From Psychromonas sp. 14N.309.X.WAT.B.A12 (GTDB taxonomy: Bacteria; Pseudomonadota; Gammaproteobacteria; Enterobacterales; Psychromonadaceae), in contig NZ_JAPNXS010000012.1 in the NCBI RefSeq assembly GCF_030397575.1, positions 45,034 to 109,033 on the forward strand: a stretch of 64,000 bases of DNA, written 5' to 3'. Positions 9,252 through 18,633 of this stretch are shown one piece after another. The notes beneath the pieces are model-generated. The model did no database searches and was not told where the DNA came from. It worked only from the letters and a program-made list of their open reading frames with translations. How positions within the stretch are numbered: the stretch's first letter is position 1; every line of letters begins with the position of its first letter. The position numbers and the translations under genes were made by a program.

Positions 9252-10583
9252 TTAGCTAATGGCTTTATTCAGATAGGATTTCATCTCTTGAGGGGGCACC
9301 ATACTGCCGCCAGTGGCCCATATTAAATGCGTTGCATTGGCCATTTTATGCTTATCTAAGTTTAATCTTTGTAAATACTCAATGTTTGCAGACACTATCA
9401 TCGGACCAATCACACCCGCGACCGCTGAAGGCTCTAGTTGTAAACCTTCTAAACGATCCATCTTTTCTAGGTAGTTATACATAGTTTGATCGGACAAAGT
9501 GTAATAGCCATCTATTAACCCCTGCATTGAACGTCCAACAAAACCAGATGCACGCCCTACAGCTAAACCATCGGCAGCGGTTATATTATCAATACCAATA
9601 TCTTGCACCGAGATTTGATCATGCAACCCAGTATACACTCCTAATAACATACAAGGAGAATGTGTCGGCTCTGCAAAAATACAATGTACATGCTCCCCAA
9701 AAGCAACCTTTAACCCAAATGCAACACCGCCCGGCCCACCACCAACACCACAAGGTAGATAAACAAACAATGGGTGGTCTTGATCGACTTTAACTCCCAA
9801 CTCAATAAACTGTTGCAATAAACGCTGACCTGCAACCGAGTAACCTAAAAACAATGTTTGCGAATTTTCATCGTCGATAAAGAAACAACTAGCATCCTGC
9901 TCAGCTTCTTTTCTCCCCTGCGCCACCGCAACACCATAATCTTGCTCATACTCGACAACATTAACACCATGCGCTCGTAACTTGTCTTTTTTCCATTGCC
10001 GTGCATCAGCAGACATATGAACAGAAACAGAGAAACCTAACTTAGCACTAATAATGCCAATGGATACCCCTAAATTACCAGTGGAGCCAACAGCAATGCG
10101 GTATTGGCTAAAGAACTGCTGAAAGGATTCAGAATACAACTTTCCATAATCATCCCCCTCTTCTAACAACCCTGCTTGTATCGCTAGTTTTTCAGCATGA
10201 GTTAAAACTTCATAGATACCACCACGTGCTTTAATAGAGCCTGCAATAGGTAAGTGACTATCCTTCTTCAACATCAATCGTCCAGATAAAGATTGTCCAT
10301 AATCAAGCTGTAATTGCTTCTTCATCTTTGCGATTTCAACCACTTCAGATTCAATAATGCCGTTGCTTTTTACTGTATCAGGAAAAGCTTGCGTCAAATA
10401 AGGTGCAAATCTTGTGAGTCGCTCACTGGCTTCCTGTATATCTTGCTTACCTAGACCAACTTGCTTTATTCCTTGTTCAACTGAGGTAATTTTAGGGTTG
10501 AACCAACTAGTTGGTTGTAATGCTATTAGCATTTTTAATAGAGGATAGTTATCAATCAAGTTATCTATATTCAATTTATTCAC
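9252..10583 (-). CDS. dsdA: D-serine dehydratase (D-serine ammonia-lyase)
   Basis: This PLP enzyme deaminates D-serine to pyruvate and ammonia in the cytoplasm. At 443 residues it matches the E. coli DsdA length, and the PLP lysine sits at residue 118 in AGSIKARGG, the same number as in E. coli. The phosphate loop GSTGNLG (near 167) and a glycine-rich CGVGGGPGG stretch are also present. No dsdC regulator or dsdX permease adjoins it, so it seems to be a single-gene unit for detoxifying or using D-serine. The frame starts at ATG 10583. It converges on the phosphoesterase gene, with a terminator between. Confidence 0.95.
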   Translation of the reverse strand: MNKLNIDNLIDNYPLLKMLIALQPTSWFNPKITSVEQGIKQVGLGKQDIQEASERLTRFAPYLTQAFPDTVKSNGIIESEVVEIAKMKKQLQLDYGQSLSGRLMLKKDSHLPIAGSIKARGGIYEVLTHAEKLAIQAGLLEEGDDYGKLYSESFQQFFSQYRIAVGSTGNLGVSIGIISAKLGFSVSVHMSADARQWKKDKLRAHGVNVVEYEQDYGVAVAQGRKEAEQDASCFFIDDENSQTLFLGYSVAGQRLLQQFIELGVKVDQDHPLFVYLPCGVGGGPGGVAFGLKVAFGEHVHCIFAEPTHSPCMLLGVYTGLHDQISVQDIGIDNITAADGLAVGRASGFVGRSMQGLIDGYYTLSDQTMYNYLEKMDRLEGLQLEPSAVAGVIGPMIVSANIEYLQRLNLDKHKMANATHLIWATGGSMVPPQEMKSYLNKAIS

Positions 10584-10750
10584 TGTGAGCCTTAAACATA
10601 ACTAATTTATATGAGCAATTAATGAGGGTTAAAAGCTGTTTTTGAACGTCTTTACTTTTAGATGCTAGACATCAACATCATGACTGATTAATAAAAAGCT
10701 GCAATCTAATTAAAGACTAGCGCTTTTTTGTAGCGATGTTGAAGATTTAT

Positions 10751-11284
10751 CTAAATGTGGCAATAGCAGCCGCTAGTATCATTAACAATCAAACTTGAAC
10801 TATAACCTTTTGCATAATTACCTAATACCGTTTCCACGTAACCATTAGAAGCGCTACATGCTAAACCAGCAGAATAAGGGCCAAAATAAAGTAAATTTCG
10901 CTGGTTATTAGTAATTAAAATGGCAGGAGTGGAAGGAACTAATGCCGCTAATTTTTCTGAGACAACCACATTAATAACCTTAAAACCTTCAATAGCAGCT
11001 CGTTGATTAATTTCACCTTTATGATTATCGCTATATTGAGTGCATGAACAACCTTGGCTAGTGAAGTGAACAATTGTATCGCTTAAATCACGTCCTTTTA
11101 GCTGCTCTATCTCGCTTATTTTCTGCATTAATGAAATGGGATCTGCATCCGTTAGCTTCTGTTGGGGATCAAAGTCAGCTAAACGACCACTAATAAAATA
11201 GATAGCTGCAGCAATAGTTAAAACTAACCATATACCGCAGATAATGTAGTGAGTCGCTGTAACCTTACTATTTGAAGCGTGCAA
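10751..11284 (-). CDS. Membrane-anchored thioredoxin-like protein (DUF6436-like)
   Basis: This is a 177-residue protein with one N-terminal membrane helix (about residues 13-31) and a predicted exported domain. The domain has thioredoxin-fold hints: a C79-x-C81 pair after a hydrophobic strand ([10 protein letters not shown]) and a Thr-Pro at 119-120 followed by AILI, in the position of the usual cis-proline. Further cysteines occur at 143 and in a C-terminal C173-x-C175-H. I recall similar proteins under DUF6436, but the family name is from memory. The only possible start is TTG at 11284, because a stop lies just upstream in frame and the membrane helix is needed. It overlaps the end of the chemoreceptor gene by 17 bases, so translation is probably coupled. 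A redox or metal-handling role is inference. Confidence 0.7.
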   Translation of the reverse strand: MHASNSKVTATHYIICGIWLVLTIAAAIYFISGRLADFDPQQKLTDADPISLMQKISEIEQLKGRDLSDTIVHFTSQGCSCTQYSDNHKGEINQRAAIEGFKVINVVVSEKLAALVPSTPAILITNNQRNLLYFGPYSAGLACSASNGYVETVLGNYAKGYSSSLIVNDTSGCYCHI

Positions 11285-12743
11285 TGTTTGACTCTAATAA
11301 TAAAACAGATTGAGAAATCTTAGCGGCTTCTTGCGCTAAGATTTCCACTTTGGCTGTATCACCTTTACTCAGTAGACTTACTCTTTCGGTACTCTGGGCA
11401 ATATCGTTAGTTGCCACTGATTGCTCCTCTACTGCCGCAGCCACTGAATCTGCAATATCACTAGATAATGAGGCTAAGTCTGTAGCATGAGCAATCTTAT
11501 TATTAGCTTTGGCTGCTACTTCAATCACTAACTCTACAGCACTAAGACATTGAGCCATTGATTGTGTCGATGATTGTGAGTGGTTTACTAACTTAGACAA
11601 AGTTTCATTTACTCTGGTTGTACTATCTTTTGTGCGATTTGCTAATGCTCTGACCTCATCAGCAACGACAGCAAACCCTCTCCCCTGTTCACCCGCTCGA
11701 GCAGCTTCTATTGCTGCATTTAAAGCGAGTAAGTTCGTTTGATCAGCGATACCAGTAATCTCAGACAAGACATTAGCAATCACATCACTTGAATTAGCCA
11801 ACGCAGTGATTTCTACGCTAGTTTTATTAAGTGAGTCAGTGAGTTCGCTATTTTTAACATTAATCTCTTCGATGTGTTGATTTGCAGCTTGTGCAGATTC
11901 AGAGACTTCTTTCATTTGAGTACTTAATTGTGATGCATCCTGTGCAATTGATCCGACCGTCACAGCCATCTCTTCTACAGAAGAAGCAATATTCTCAGTT
12001 TCGGCTTGCCTATTAGTAGCAGAAATTTCGAGTTCCGTTTTCGCAGATGTTAAATTGTTTGAGTTAACAATAAATTCATTGGCCTGAGTTTTTACGCTGC
12101 TTACTACGTTATCAAGTACTGATAAAAGATCGTTAAATCCGCCTAAAATATTATTGCCACGACTATCTGTGCGTACTTTTAAATCAAGTGATTGATCATT
12201 CATGGTTAACAGCTGAGTTACCCTTGCTAGCTCAACCCCTACTCGACTATCATCATATAATACTTTGGCAATATAGCCTGCAATAATAGCTTCAATTACC
12301 GCATAAACGGCATGAATGATCACCGTCGAAAAAAACAATCTATCTTGGTCAAAAATGTATATATTGGCACCGTTAACTTGCATAAAGTAAAATGATAAAT
12401 GATGTACTGCGACTAATAAGGTAGCTGAAATAAAGACTTTCCAATCACTAAAAATAATCAATATTGCCATTAAGATAAAAATCTCAAAATGTACTTCAAT
12501 CAAGCCATTCATTTGATGAATATGCAAACAAGCAAAAACCATCGCAGCTAAAGCAGAAACGTGCTTAGTTAATGCAGCATCTGGAATACTTTTACATAGC
12601 CATAATGGTACCAACATAGCAGGCAAACCTATTAATATAGCCTCTAAGTAAGTCCCATATATAAAAGCCATTGCAATGGATTCAATGAATAATAATATCA
12701 AAATTCTTGAAAAAACTTGGTTTACTCTATTTACTTTATTCAT
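11268..12743 (-). CDS. Methyl-accepting chemotaxis protein with polytopic membrane sensor
   Basis: This 491-residue receptor has an N-terminal integral membrane module of about six helices (residues 13-160) instead of a periplasmic ligand domain. A cytoplasmic signalling coiled coil follows. The kinase-control hairpin is intact: [19 protein letters not shown], then [13 protein letters not shown]. The membrane module carries clustered histidines and acids (His74, His76, Glu83, His85, His114, His115, His144), which could bind a metal or cofactor. The start at ATG 12743 has an AAGGT site. It feeds the CheA/CheW pathway, whose genes are not in this window. The overlapping downstream thioredoxin-like gene suggests a redox-linked signal, which is inference. 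Confidence 0.93.
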   Translation of the reverse strand: MNKVNRVNQVFSRILILLFIESIAMAFIYGTYLEAILIGLPAMLVPLWLCKSIPDAALTKHVSALAAMVFACLHIHQMNGLIEVHFEIFILMAILIIFSDWKVFISATLLVAVHHLSFYFMQVNGANIYIFDQDRLFFSTVIIHAVYAVIEAIIAGYIAKVLYDDSRVGVELARVTQLLTMNDQSLDLKVRTDSRGNNILGGFNDLLSVLDNVVSSVKTQANEFIVNSNNLTSAKTELEISATNRQAETENIASSVEEMAVTVGSIAQDASQLSTQMKEVSESAQAANQHIEEINVKNSELTDSLNKTSVEITALANSSDVIANVLSEITGIADQTNLLALNAAIEAARAGEQGRGFAVVADEVRALANRTKDSTTRVNETLSKLVNHSQSSTQSMAQCLSAVELVIEVAAKANNKIAHATDLASLSSDIADSVAAAVEEQSVATNDIAQSTERVSLLSKGDTAKVEILAQEAAKISQSVLLLESNIARFK

Positions 12744-12948
12744 TGTTTTACCTTACTTATATCGATCTATTTTTATAATTTTTATTATGGTGAAAAAGAG
12801 CGGAACCATACGGGAAAAAATGAGGTATAGATCATTTAAGTGCAAAAAATCACCTTGTTTTGATGAAATTTACCACAAAAGAATACCTATTTATAATTAC
12901 TTTATAATAAGTAAAGGTGAAAATAGAGAGGCTGAGCACAGAAAGGTC

Positions 12949-12978
12949 AAAAAAACCCACCAAGAGTGGTGGGTTTTT
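12949..12978 (-). terminator. Intrinsic terminator after ethanolamine permease
   Basis: A perfect 11-bp stem (arms 12951-12961 and 12968-12978, loop of six) has U runs on both sides. It ends the permease transcript, 25 bases after its stop. The flanking symmetry makes it potentially bidirectional, but no plus-strand gene precedes it. Confidence 0.85.
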
Positions 12979-13002
12979 AATATTAAAGCAATATGAGGAA
13001 CA

Positions 13003-14394
13003 TTAACTAGCTATTAATTCATCTTCAGCTTGTGATAACAGCGCGAACTCTTCTTCTGCTGATTTAGCCACTAAGTTATTTCGACCAATGAATGTGTAAT
13101 AAAGCATACCAATCACAAATAATACTAGCGTGAAATAGAAGGCTCTTACATCGTAAGCATAAACACCAGTTAATGCGACTAGTGATAATACAAACGAGAT
13201 GCCTGACGTTACCACACCACCAGGTGTTTTATATGGACGAGCTAAACCAGGTTGGTTGATACGCAATAAAATGTGGCTACCTGACATCATTGCATAGGAA
13301 ACCGTTGCACCAACAACCGCCATTGAAAGCATTAAGTCACCTTCACCTGTTAACGATAATAAGAATCCTAAAATACCAGGGAAAATAAGTGAGCGGACAG
13401 GCACTTTACGTTTACTAGTTAATGATAGACTTTGTGGTAAGTAACCAGCACGAGAAAGTGCAAAGACTAAACGACTATAACCGTAGATAATTGAGAAGAA
13501 TGAAGCAATCAAACCCGCTAAACCTAATACATTTACCATAGTTGCAATATTTGGGTTACCTGTCATTTTTAACGCATCAACTAACGGTACTGCGCTACCA
13601 GCAGTCACTTGTGCACCAGCAGCACCAGCCACTAATACTACGACTAATATTGCAGTGAATAATAAGAAGATCATCGCTGCGATAATCCCTTTCGGTACAT
13701 CTTTCGCTGGATCTTTTGCTTCTTCAGCAGCTAATGGTACACCTTCCACAGCAAGAAATAACCACATAGCAAACGGTAATGCAGCCCAAACACCGTAATA
13801 CCCCATTGGTAGGAAGTCAGTCCCGCCAATTAATGGTTCAATATCAAATAAGTTATCAACATTGAATTCAGGTAATAACACCACACCAGTGGCAATAATC
13901 GCTAATACTGCTAACGCACTGATCACCATCATCACTTTTAACGCTTCACCAGCCCCAAAGATATGGATACCGATAAATACTAAATAGAACAATGCGTAAA
14001 CAATCGGCCCGTCAAAACCTAATAACTCGTTTACCGATGATCCGATAAAAATAACAATTGCAGCAGGTGCAAGTGTATATTCAATCAAAACAGCTAACCC
14101 GGTAAGGTAACCACCAGCAGGCCCCATTGCTTGGCGTGCAAAACTATAACCACCACCTGCAGCAGGTATCGCAGCAGACATTTCAGCCAAAGATAACACC
14201 AGCGTTAAATACATCACGCCCATTAATACCGCAGCAATAACAAAACCGCCCCATCCCGCTTGCGCTATACCAAAGTTCCACCCAGCAAAGTCCCCTGAGA
14301 TAACATATGAAATCCCCAGACCAGCAAGCAAAATCCAACCGGCTGCTCCCTTTTTCAATTGCCTTTGAGCTAGGTATTCTTGATTAGTAGACAT
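13003..14394 (-). CDS. eat: Ethanolamine permease (APC superfamily)
   Basis: This is a 463-residue inner-membrane transporter with about 12 hydrophobic helices and the amino acid/polyamine/organocation fold. The N-terminal helix pattern GISYVISGDFAGWNFG and the GGYSFARQAMGP segment fit the ethanolamine permease subgroup. It lies 87 bases downstream of eutC on the same strand with no strong terminator between, so eutB-eutC-permease is probably one transcript. It would bring ethanolamine into the cytoplasm for the lyase. The start at ATG 14394 has an AAGGGA site 6 bases upstream. Substrate assignment rests on sequence resemblance and this operon context. Confidence 0.9.
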   Translation of the reverse strand: MSTNQEYLAQRQLKKGAAGWILLAGLGISYVISGDFAGWNFGIAQAGWGGFVIAAVLMGVMYLTLVLSLAEMSAAIPAAGGGYSFARQAMGPAGGYLTGLAVLIEYTLAPAAIVIFIGSSVNELLGFDGPIVYALFYLVFIGIHIFGAGEALKVMMVISALAVLAIIATGVVLLPEFNVDNLFDIEPLIGGTDFLPMGYYGVWAALPFAMWLFLAVEGVPLAAEEAKDPAKDVPKGIIAAMIFLLFTAILVVVLVAGAAGAQVTAGSAVPLVDALKMTGNPNIATMVNVLGLAGLIASFFSIIYGYSRLVFALSRAGYLPQSLSLTSKRKVPVRSLIFPGILGFLLSLTGEGDLMLSMAVVGATVSYAMMSGSHILLRINQPGLARPYKTPGGVVTSGISFVLSLVALTGVYAYDVRAFYFTLVLFVIGMLYYTFIGRNNLVAKSAEEEFALLSQAEDELIAS

Positions 14395-14481
14395 AGTAGT
14401 TCCCTTCTTATAGTAATTAAGTTGTTGTTAATTGATTATTATTTATTTTTATAAATGATTGTTTTTATTATCTTTATCGTT

Positions 14482-15333
14482 TTATGACAAATTGGTTAAA
14501 CTAAAATGCTGTGTGTGCTCTGTTTCTAACAATGAATCTTCAGATCGATCTTTTAAATTCACTCCCGTTAAAGACAGGCGACGTGATTCATTAAGTAAAT
14601 AGATACTCTTATGCACAGCAGCCTGATATTTCAGCCCTTCAGGCCGTATATTAGAAATGCAATTACGCATTGAATCTTCCATGCCTCGTTGTGCTCCCCA
14701 AGTTAAGTACAACCCCATACTGTCAGGTGAACTTAATCCAGGGCGCTCACCAATCAGCAACACCACTTGTTTGGCATTCAACGCTTCACATACATCATCT
14801 CCCACTGCAACTCTCCCTTGTTGCACCACACAGATAGGAGCAATTTTCAGCTGTTTAGGAAATTCTTCTTGTAAGCGGCTAATGAACAATTCAACAAAAG
14901 TTTTGGCATGATGACTAATTGCATAGGAAGAAAGCCCATCAGCAAGCACAAACACTAGGTCATATGCTTCACCATTCAAGGCTTCTAAGCGTTCAATTGA
15001 AGGTCTATCTAACTGACGACCTAGATCAGGGCGTTGAAGGTATTCCATACGATCAGTTGCTTTGCTATGTAAGCGTTGTATTGGTAAGTAAGGGCTCAGT
15101 ACTTGTGATTGTTCAAATTGCTCTGATAATTTATCCACATCAAGCGGTACATGAACGGCATCAATTGCTTGTGCATGAGAAAGTTGAAAACGTAATAGCT
15201 CAGAGGTTGGTAAACTAGTACCTGCGCGCCCTAAACCAATACGAGCGTCGGTGAATTGACGTAATTTAGCCCAAGGGTCTTGGTGTACGCTATGGGGCTG
15301 TTTTACCTGCTCTGTTGAATTAGGTTTGCTCAT
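14482..15333 (-). CDS. eutC: Ethanolamine ammonia-lyase small subunit
   Basis: EutC is the small subunit of the adenosylcobalamin-dependent lyase that converts ethanolamine to acetaldehyde and ammonia. The 283-residue length is close to E. coli EutC. Typical segments are TDARIGLGRAGTSLPT at about residue 28 and, later, LIGERPGLSSPDSMGLYLTW. The start codon overlaps the eutB stop as ATGA, giving a coupled stoichiometric pair. No EutA reactivase or shell protein is encoded nearby, so this is the compartment-free version of the pathway. Confidence 0.97.
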   Translation of the reverse strand: MSKPNSTEQVKQPHSVHQDPWAKLRQFTDARIGLGRAGTSLPTSELLRFQLSHAQAIDAVHVPLDVDKLSEQFEQSQVLSPYLPIQRLHSKATDRMEYLQRPDLGRQLDRPSIERLEALNGEAYDLVFVLADGLSSYAISHHAKTFVELFISRLQEEFPKQLKIAPICVVQQGRVAVGDDVCEALNAKQVVLLIGERPGLSSPDSMGLYLTWGAQRGMEDSMRNCISNIRPEGLKYQAAVHKSIYLLNESRRLSLTGVNLKDRSEDSLLETEHTQHFSLTNLS

Positions 15334-16730
15334 GACAACTCCTTAATCAGGTTCAGTGGTTTTGCAAAGCTATCTGGCAACGTAGAGCTTAGCTGAGTAG
15401 CATTATTTTCAGGCGAGATTTGCATCTTTTTAAGCCACAGATCAAACTCAGGTGCTGGGCGTAAGCCTAATGCTTGGCGGGCATACAAGGCATCATGAAA
15501 AGAGGTCGTCTGGTAGTTCAACATAATGTCATCAGAGCCAGGGATGCCCATAATGAAAGAACATTCAGCAACGCCTAATAAGGTCAATAAATTGTCCATA
15601 TCATTTTGGTCTGCATAAGCATGATTGGTATAACAGATATCACACCCCATCGGTAAACCTAATAGTTTTCCGCAAAAATGGTCTTCCAATCCTGCACGGA
15701 TAATCTGCTTACCATCGAACAAGTATTCAGGGCCAATAAAACCAACCACTGTATTAACTAATAATGGCTTAAATTTACGCGCAACTGCATAAGCGCGAGT
15801 TTCACAGGTTTGCTGATCGACACCATGATGACCATTTGCAGACAACGCACTACCTTGCCCAGTCTCAAAATACATCACGTTATCACCTACAGTGCCGCGC
15901 TTGAGTTCTAGTGCTGCTTGATGCGCTTCATCTAACACATTGAGATTAACACCAAAGCCTTGATTGGTTGCTTCAGTGCCACCAATTGATTGGAAAACCA
16001 GATCAACAGGTGCACCTAGCTCGATTGCTTCGATAGTATTCGTAACATGCGTTAATACACAGGACTGTGTTGGGATCTCATAATGTTGAATAACATCATC
16101 CATTAGCTTCATTAGCTTCACCGCCTGTGAAACACTATCGGTCGCTGGATTAATGCCTAATACAGCATCACCATTACCGTACATCAAACCATCAAAAATA
16201 GTCGCTGCAATACCACTTACATCATCAGTGGGGTGATTAGGTTGTAAACGTGTAGACAGATGACCAGGCAAGCCAATGGTATTTCTAAATTTAGTAATGA
16301 TATTGCATTTTTTCGCCACCAAAATTAGATCTTGATTACGCATTATTTTACTTACCGCAGCGACCATTTCAGGGGTTAAACCAGCGCGGATACGGGTAAA
16401 GTCAATTTCAGTTGTCGTTTCTTGCAATAACCAATTCCGAAAGTCACCTACTGTGAGGTGTGATATTTCAGAAAAAGCCGCAGCATCATGCTCATCGATA
16501 ATTAATCGGGTTATTTCATCTTTTTCATAAGGGATAAGCGTTTCTTGAAGAAATGTTTTTAATGGTAACTCAGCCAATAACATTTGTGCGACAGCACGCT
16601 GCTCTGCAGAAAGCGCTGCTACTCCAGCCAATTGGTCACCAGATCGCATTGGAGAAGCTTTAGCCATTAAATCTGCTAAACTCTCAAATTGATAAAGGTG
16701 ACTACCAAGCTGATAGCGATAATTAGACAT
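15330..16730 (-). CDS. eutB: Ethanolamine ammonia-lyase large subunit
   Basis: EutB is the catalytic TIM-barrel subunit that binds ethanolamine and the cobalamin cofactor. It is 466 residues long, slightly longer than the E. coli protein. Recognisable stretches include LQPNHPTDDVSGIAA near residue 160, FQSIGGTEATNQGFGVN in the middle, and MGCDICYTNHAYADQNDMDN towards the end. It is the first gene of the eutBC-permease operon, read from the divergent promoter region shared with the AraC regulator. A GAGG site lies 8 bases before ATG 16730. The acetaldehyde product must be oxidised or reduced by enzymes encoded elsewhere. Confidence 0.97.
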   Translation of the reverse strand: MSNYRYQLGSHLYQFESLADLMAKASPMRSGDQLAGVAALSAEQRAVAQMLLAELPLKTFLQETLIPYEKDEITRLIIDEHDAAAFSEISHLTVGDFRNWLLQETTTEIDFTRIRAGLTPEMVAAVSKIMRNQDLILVAKKCNIITKFRNTIGLPGHLSTRLQPNHPTDDVSGIAATIFDGLMYGNGDAVLGINPATDSVSQAVKLMKLMDDVIQHYEIPTQSCVLTHVTNTIEAIELGAPVDLVFQSIGGTEATNQGFGVNLNVLDEAHQAALELKRGTVGDNVMYFETGQGSALSANGHHGVDQQTCETRAYAVARKFKPLLVNTVVGFIGPEYLFDGKQIIRAGLEDHFCGKLLGLPMGCDICYTNHAYADQNDMDNLLTLLGVAECSFIMGIPGSDDIMLNYQTTSFHDALYARQALGLRPAPEFDLWLKKMQISPENNATQLSSTLPDSFAKPLNLIKELS

Positions 16731-16902
16731 TTCTAGTACCTCAAAATAAAATTAGGCGCGAACTTTGCGCTCAATATAAACAGGTAACTGCGAAGAGTGT
16801 TCCAATTAAATAACGCAATTGCGCAACAATAAAAGTTGTTTAAAAACAAATAATTGAAATAATTATGCATCAAATTAATGCACTGTAATAGGAGGCGGTA
16901 AA

Positions 16903-17949
16903 ATGGCAAATTCAAAGCAGCACCAAGTTAATACTTCCGTTGCACTAGAGCGGTGCAAATCCTTTACTTTTGATGTTAACCAACAAGCTGAAAGCTTACG
17001 ACAATGGGAACAACGCTATAATCAGCATAGCAATGGTATATTTAGTGGTTATTTAGATGAGTTGAAGTTACAAGGCATTCATTTTTTTGAAGAGTTTACT
17101 AACCGTACCTTACAACAGCAGTGCTGTGTTAAGCATGATAATTTATGGTTAGGATTTTCTTTACAAACACAGCGCCCTAAAATCAATAACAGTGACGTAT
17201 TAGCAGGGCAAATAATGACTCGCCCTTCAGGGATTGAATTTGAGTTAATTACCCCACCTGATTTCCATATTTATGGGTTGGTGATCAATAAGCATAGCTT
17301 AGACACTGAGATGATTGGGGCAGATTACGATCTTTGGCAAAATAAAAGTACACACTTACAAGTATCCAAGCCTACGTCTTATGTTAGTTATGAACTAGCC
17401 AAATTAATCAGCTTGTTATTAGGTAATAGCAATTCCCCTATGGGGAGCACTCACTTACTTAAAGATTCAGATCCTTTAAGATTAAATCATTTAACACCTT
17501 TGATCTCTTCAAAAGTGGCAGATCTCTTAATGCAAACAGAATATCAGCATCATAATCTCAGCGTGTCTCAGCAAACCACACAACGAGTGATCACTGATAT
17601 CACTGAGTATATTCAAGAAACAGGTAACTACCCTCTTACCATTACTGAATTATGCCAAATCAGCAATATCAGTCGCCGAGCGTTACAATACTGTTTTGAA
17701 CAGGGCCTTGGTATCTCCCCCATTCAATACATAAGGGATTGTCGTTTAAACGAGATAAGAAGAATTTTATTAAGTGAAGATAACCAGCATAGTATTACAG
17801 ACCTTGCGTTGAACTTTGGTTTTTTCCATATCAGTACTTTTAATGCTTATTACAAAGGATTATTTGGAGAAACCCCAACACAAACAATCCAACGTGCAAG
17901 CCATTACCACCACCCCGTGATTAGCCAAACACCACCGATAGTATTATAA
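16903..17949 (+). CDS. eutR: AraC family regulator, EutR-like
   Basis: This 348-residue protein has a C-terminal AraC/XylS DNA-binding domain (about residues 225-335) with two helix-turn-helices, seen in LTITELCQISNISRRALQY and ITDLALNFGFFHISTFN. The N-terminal half is an effector domain. Length and layout match EutR, which activates eut genes in response to ethanolamine and adenosylcobalamin. It is divergent from eutB with 172 bases between, so it very probably controls eutBC and the permease. The start has a strong AGGAGG site 7 bases before ATG 16903. The symbol is by context and similarity; ligand identity is inferred. Confidence 0.85.
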   Translation: MANSKQHQVNTSVALERCKSFTFDVNQQAESLRQWEQRYNQHSNGIFSGYLDELKLQGIHFFEEFTNRTLQQQCCVKHDNLWLGFSLQTQRPKINNSDVLAGQIMTRPSGIEFELITPPDFHIYGLVINKHSLDTEMIGADYDLWQNKSTHLQVSKPTSYVSYELAKLISLLLGNSNSPMGSTHLLKDSDPLRLNHLTPLISSKVADLLMQTEYQHHNLSVSQQTTQRVITDITEYIQETGNYPLTITELCQISNISRRALQYCFEQGLGISPIQYIRDCRLNEIRRILLSEDNQHSITDLALNFGFFHISTFNAYYKGLFGETPTQTIQRASHYHHPVISQTPPIVL

Positions 17950-18031
17950 ATAAAGCCTAAGCACTTCATTCTTAAAAAGATAAGTAGGTCAATTAACATT
18001 CGAATTGAGTACTTTAATCTGCCAACGCTAT

Positions 18032-18045
18032 GTTATTATAATGAC
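18032..18045 (+). promoter_or_regulatory. zur promoter -10 overlapping a near-palindrome, possible Zur box
   Basis: GTTATTATAATGAC is symmetric at 6 of 7 paired positions and contains a perfect -10 hexamer TATAAT (18037-18042). Zur sites in gammaproteobacteria are AT-rich dyads beginning GTTAT, so self-regulation is plausible. No good -35 is visible. The assignment is tentative. Confidence 0.35.
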
Positions 18046-18071
18046 TAATTTTATTGATAGAAGTAGTTATT

Positions 18072-18503
18072 ATGTCTCATCCTTTGCTCGCTCGTGCCAT
18101 CGAAATTTGTAAATCGAACAATGTACGCTTTACCCCTGTTCGCCAACAAGTATTTACTTTAATGGCAGAGCACCAAGGGGCTATTAGCGCCTACGAATTA
18201 TTAGAGCAGCTACAAAAAACCGACAGTAAAGCAAAGCCACCCACAATTTATCGTGCACTAGAGTTTTTATTAGAGAACCATTTTATCCATCGAATTGAAT
18301 CTTTGAATGCTTATTTGATGTGTTGTCACCTAGGTTGCGAACATCCAATGCAGTTATTGATTTGTGATAAATGTAAATGCGTGATTGAATTGAGCGATCC
18401 AATTATTGATGACGCATTCTCAAGTAAAGCATCGCAATTTGGATTTAATATCACTAATAAAGTATTAGAAGCGCACGGTGTATGTGAGCGTTGTATCTCA
18501 TAA
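18072..18503 (+). CDS. zur: Zinc uptake regulator, Fur family
   Basis: This 143-residue repressor senses zinc and shuts off zinc-uptake genes. The winged-helix domain contains RFTPVRQQVFTLMAEHQGAI and PPTIYRALEFLLE, close to E. coli Zur. The C-terminal metal-binding domain has CDKC and CERC motifs, which form the structural zinc site in the family, plus EAHGVC. I chose ATG 18072 instead of the TTG at 18054, because the former matches the normal N-terminus. No zinc-transport genes adjoin it. The distinct CCHLGCEHP loop differs from E. coli Zur but keeps cysteines and histidines for metal binding. Confidence 0.9.
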   Translation: MSHPLLARAIEICKSNNVRFTPVRQQVFTLMAEHQGAISAYELLEQLQKTDSKAKPPTIYRALEFLLENHFIHRIESLNAYLMCCHLGCEHPMQLLICDKCKCVIELSDPIIDDAFSSKASQFGFNITNKVLEAHGVCERCIS

Positions 18504-18506
18504 AGC

Positions 18507-18540
18507 AAAAAACCCTCAATATACGGATACATATTGAGGG
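18507..18540 (-). terminator. Intrinsic terminator of polA
   Basis: A perfect 10-bp stem (arms 18513-18522 and 18531-18540, loop of eight) is followed on the minus strand by a six-base U run (18507-18512). It terminates polA about 95 bases after its stop. On the plus strand, where zur ends, no T run follows. Confidence 0.8.
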
Positions 18541-18633
18541 AAACAGGGAAGACTTTATAAAATCGCTATCTTCATTAATTAGTCATGACAATTTATAATT
18601 AGTTCATAAATTATGCAAAGCTAATTTGTTTGT

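Noticed and set aside
12676..12996. Plus-strand ORF of about 106 codons overlapping the chemoreceptor start
   Set aside because: It runs antisense through a gene start and a terminator, with Lys/Ile-rich non-protein-like composition.
18504..18633. Spot 42 RNA expected after polA
   Set aside because: I compared the stretch with the remembered E. coli sequence and saw no match; only the polA terminator is present.
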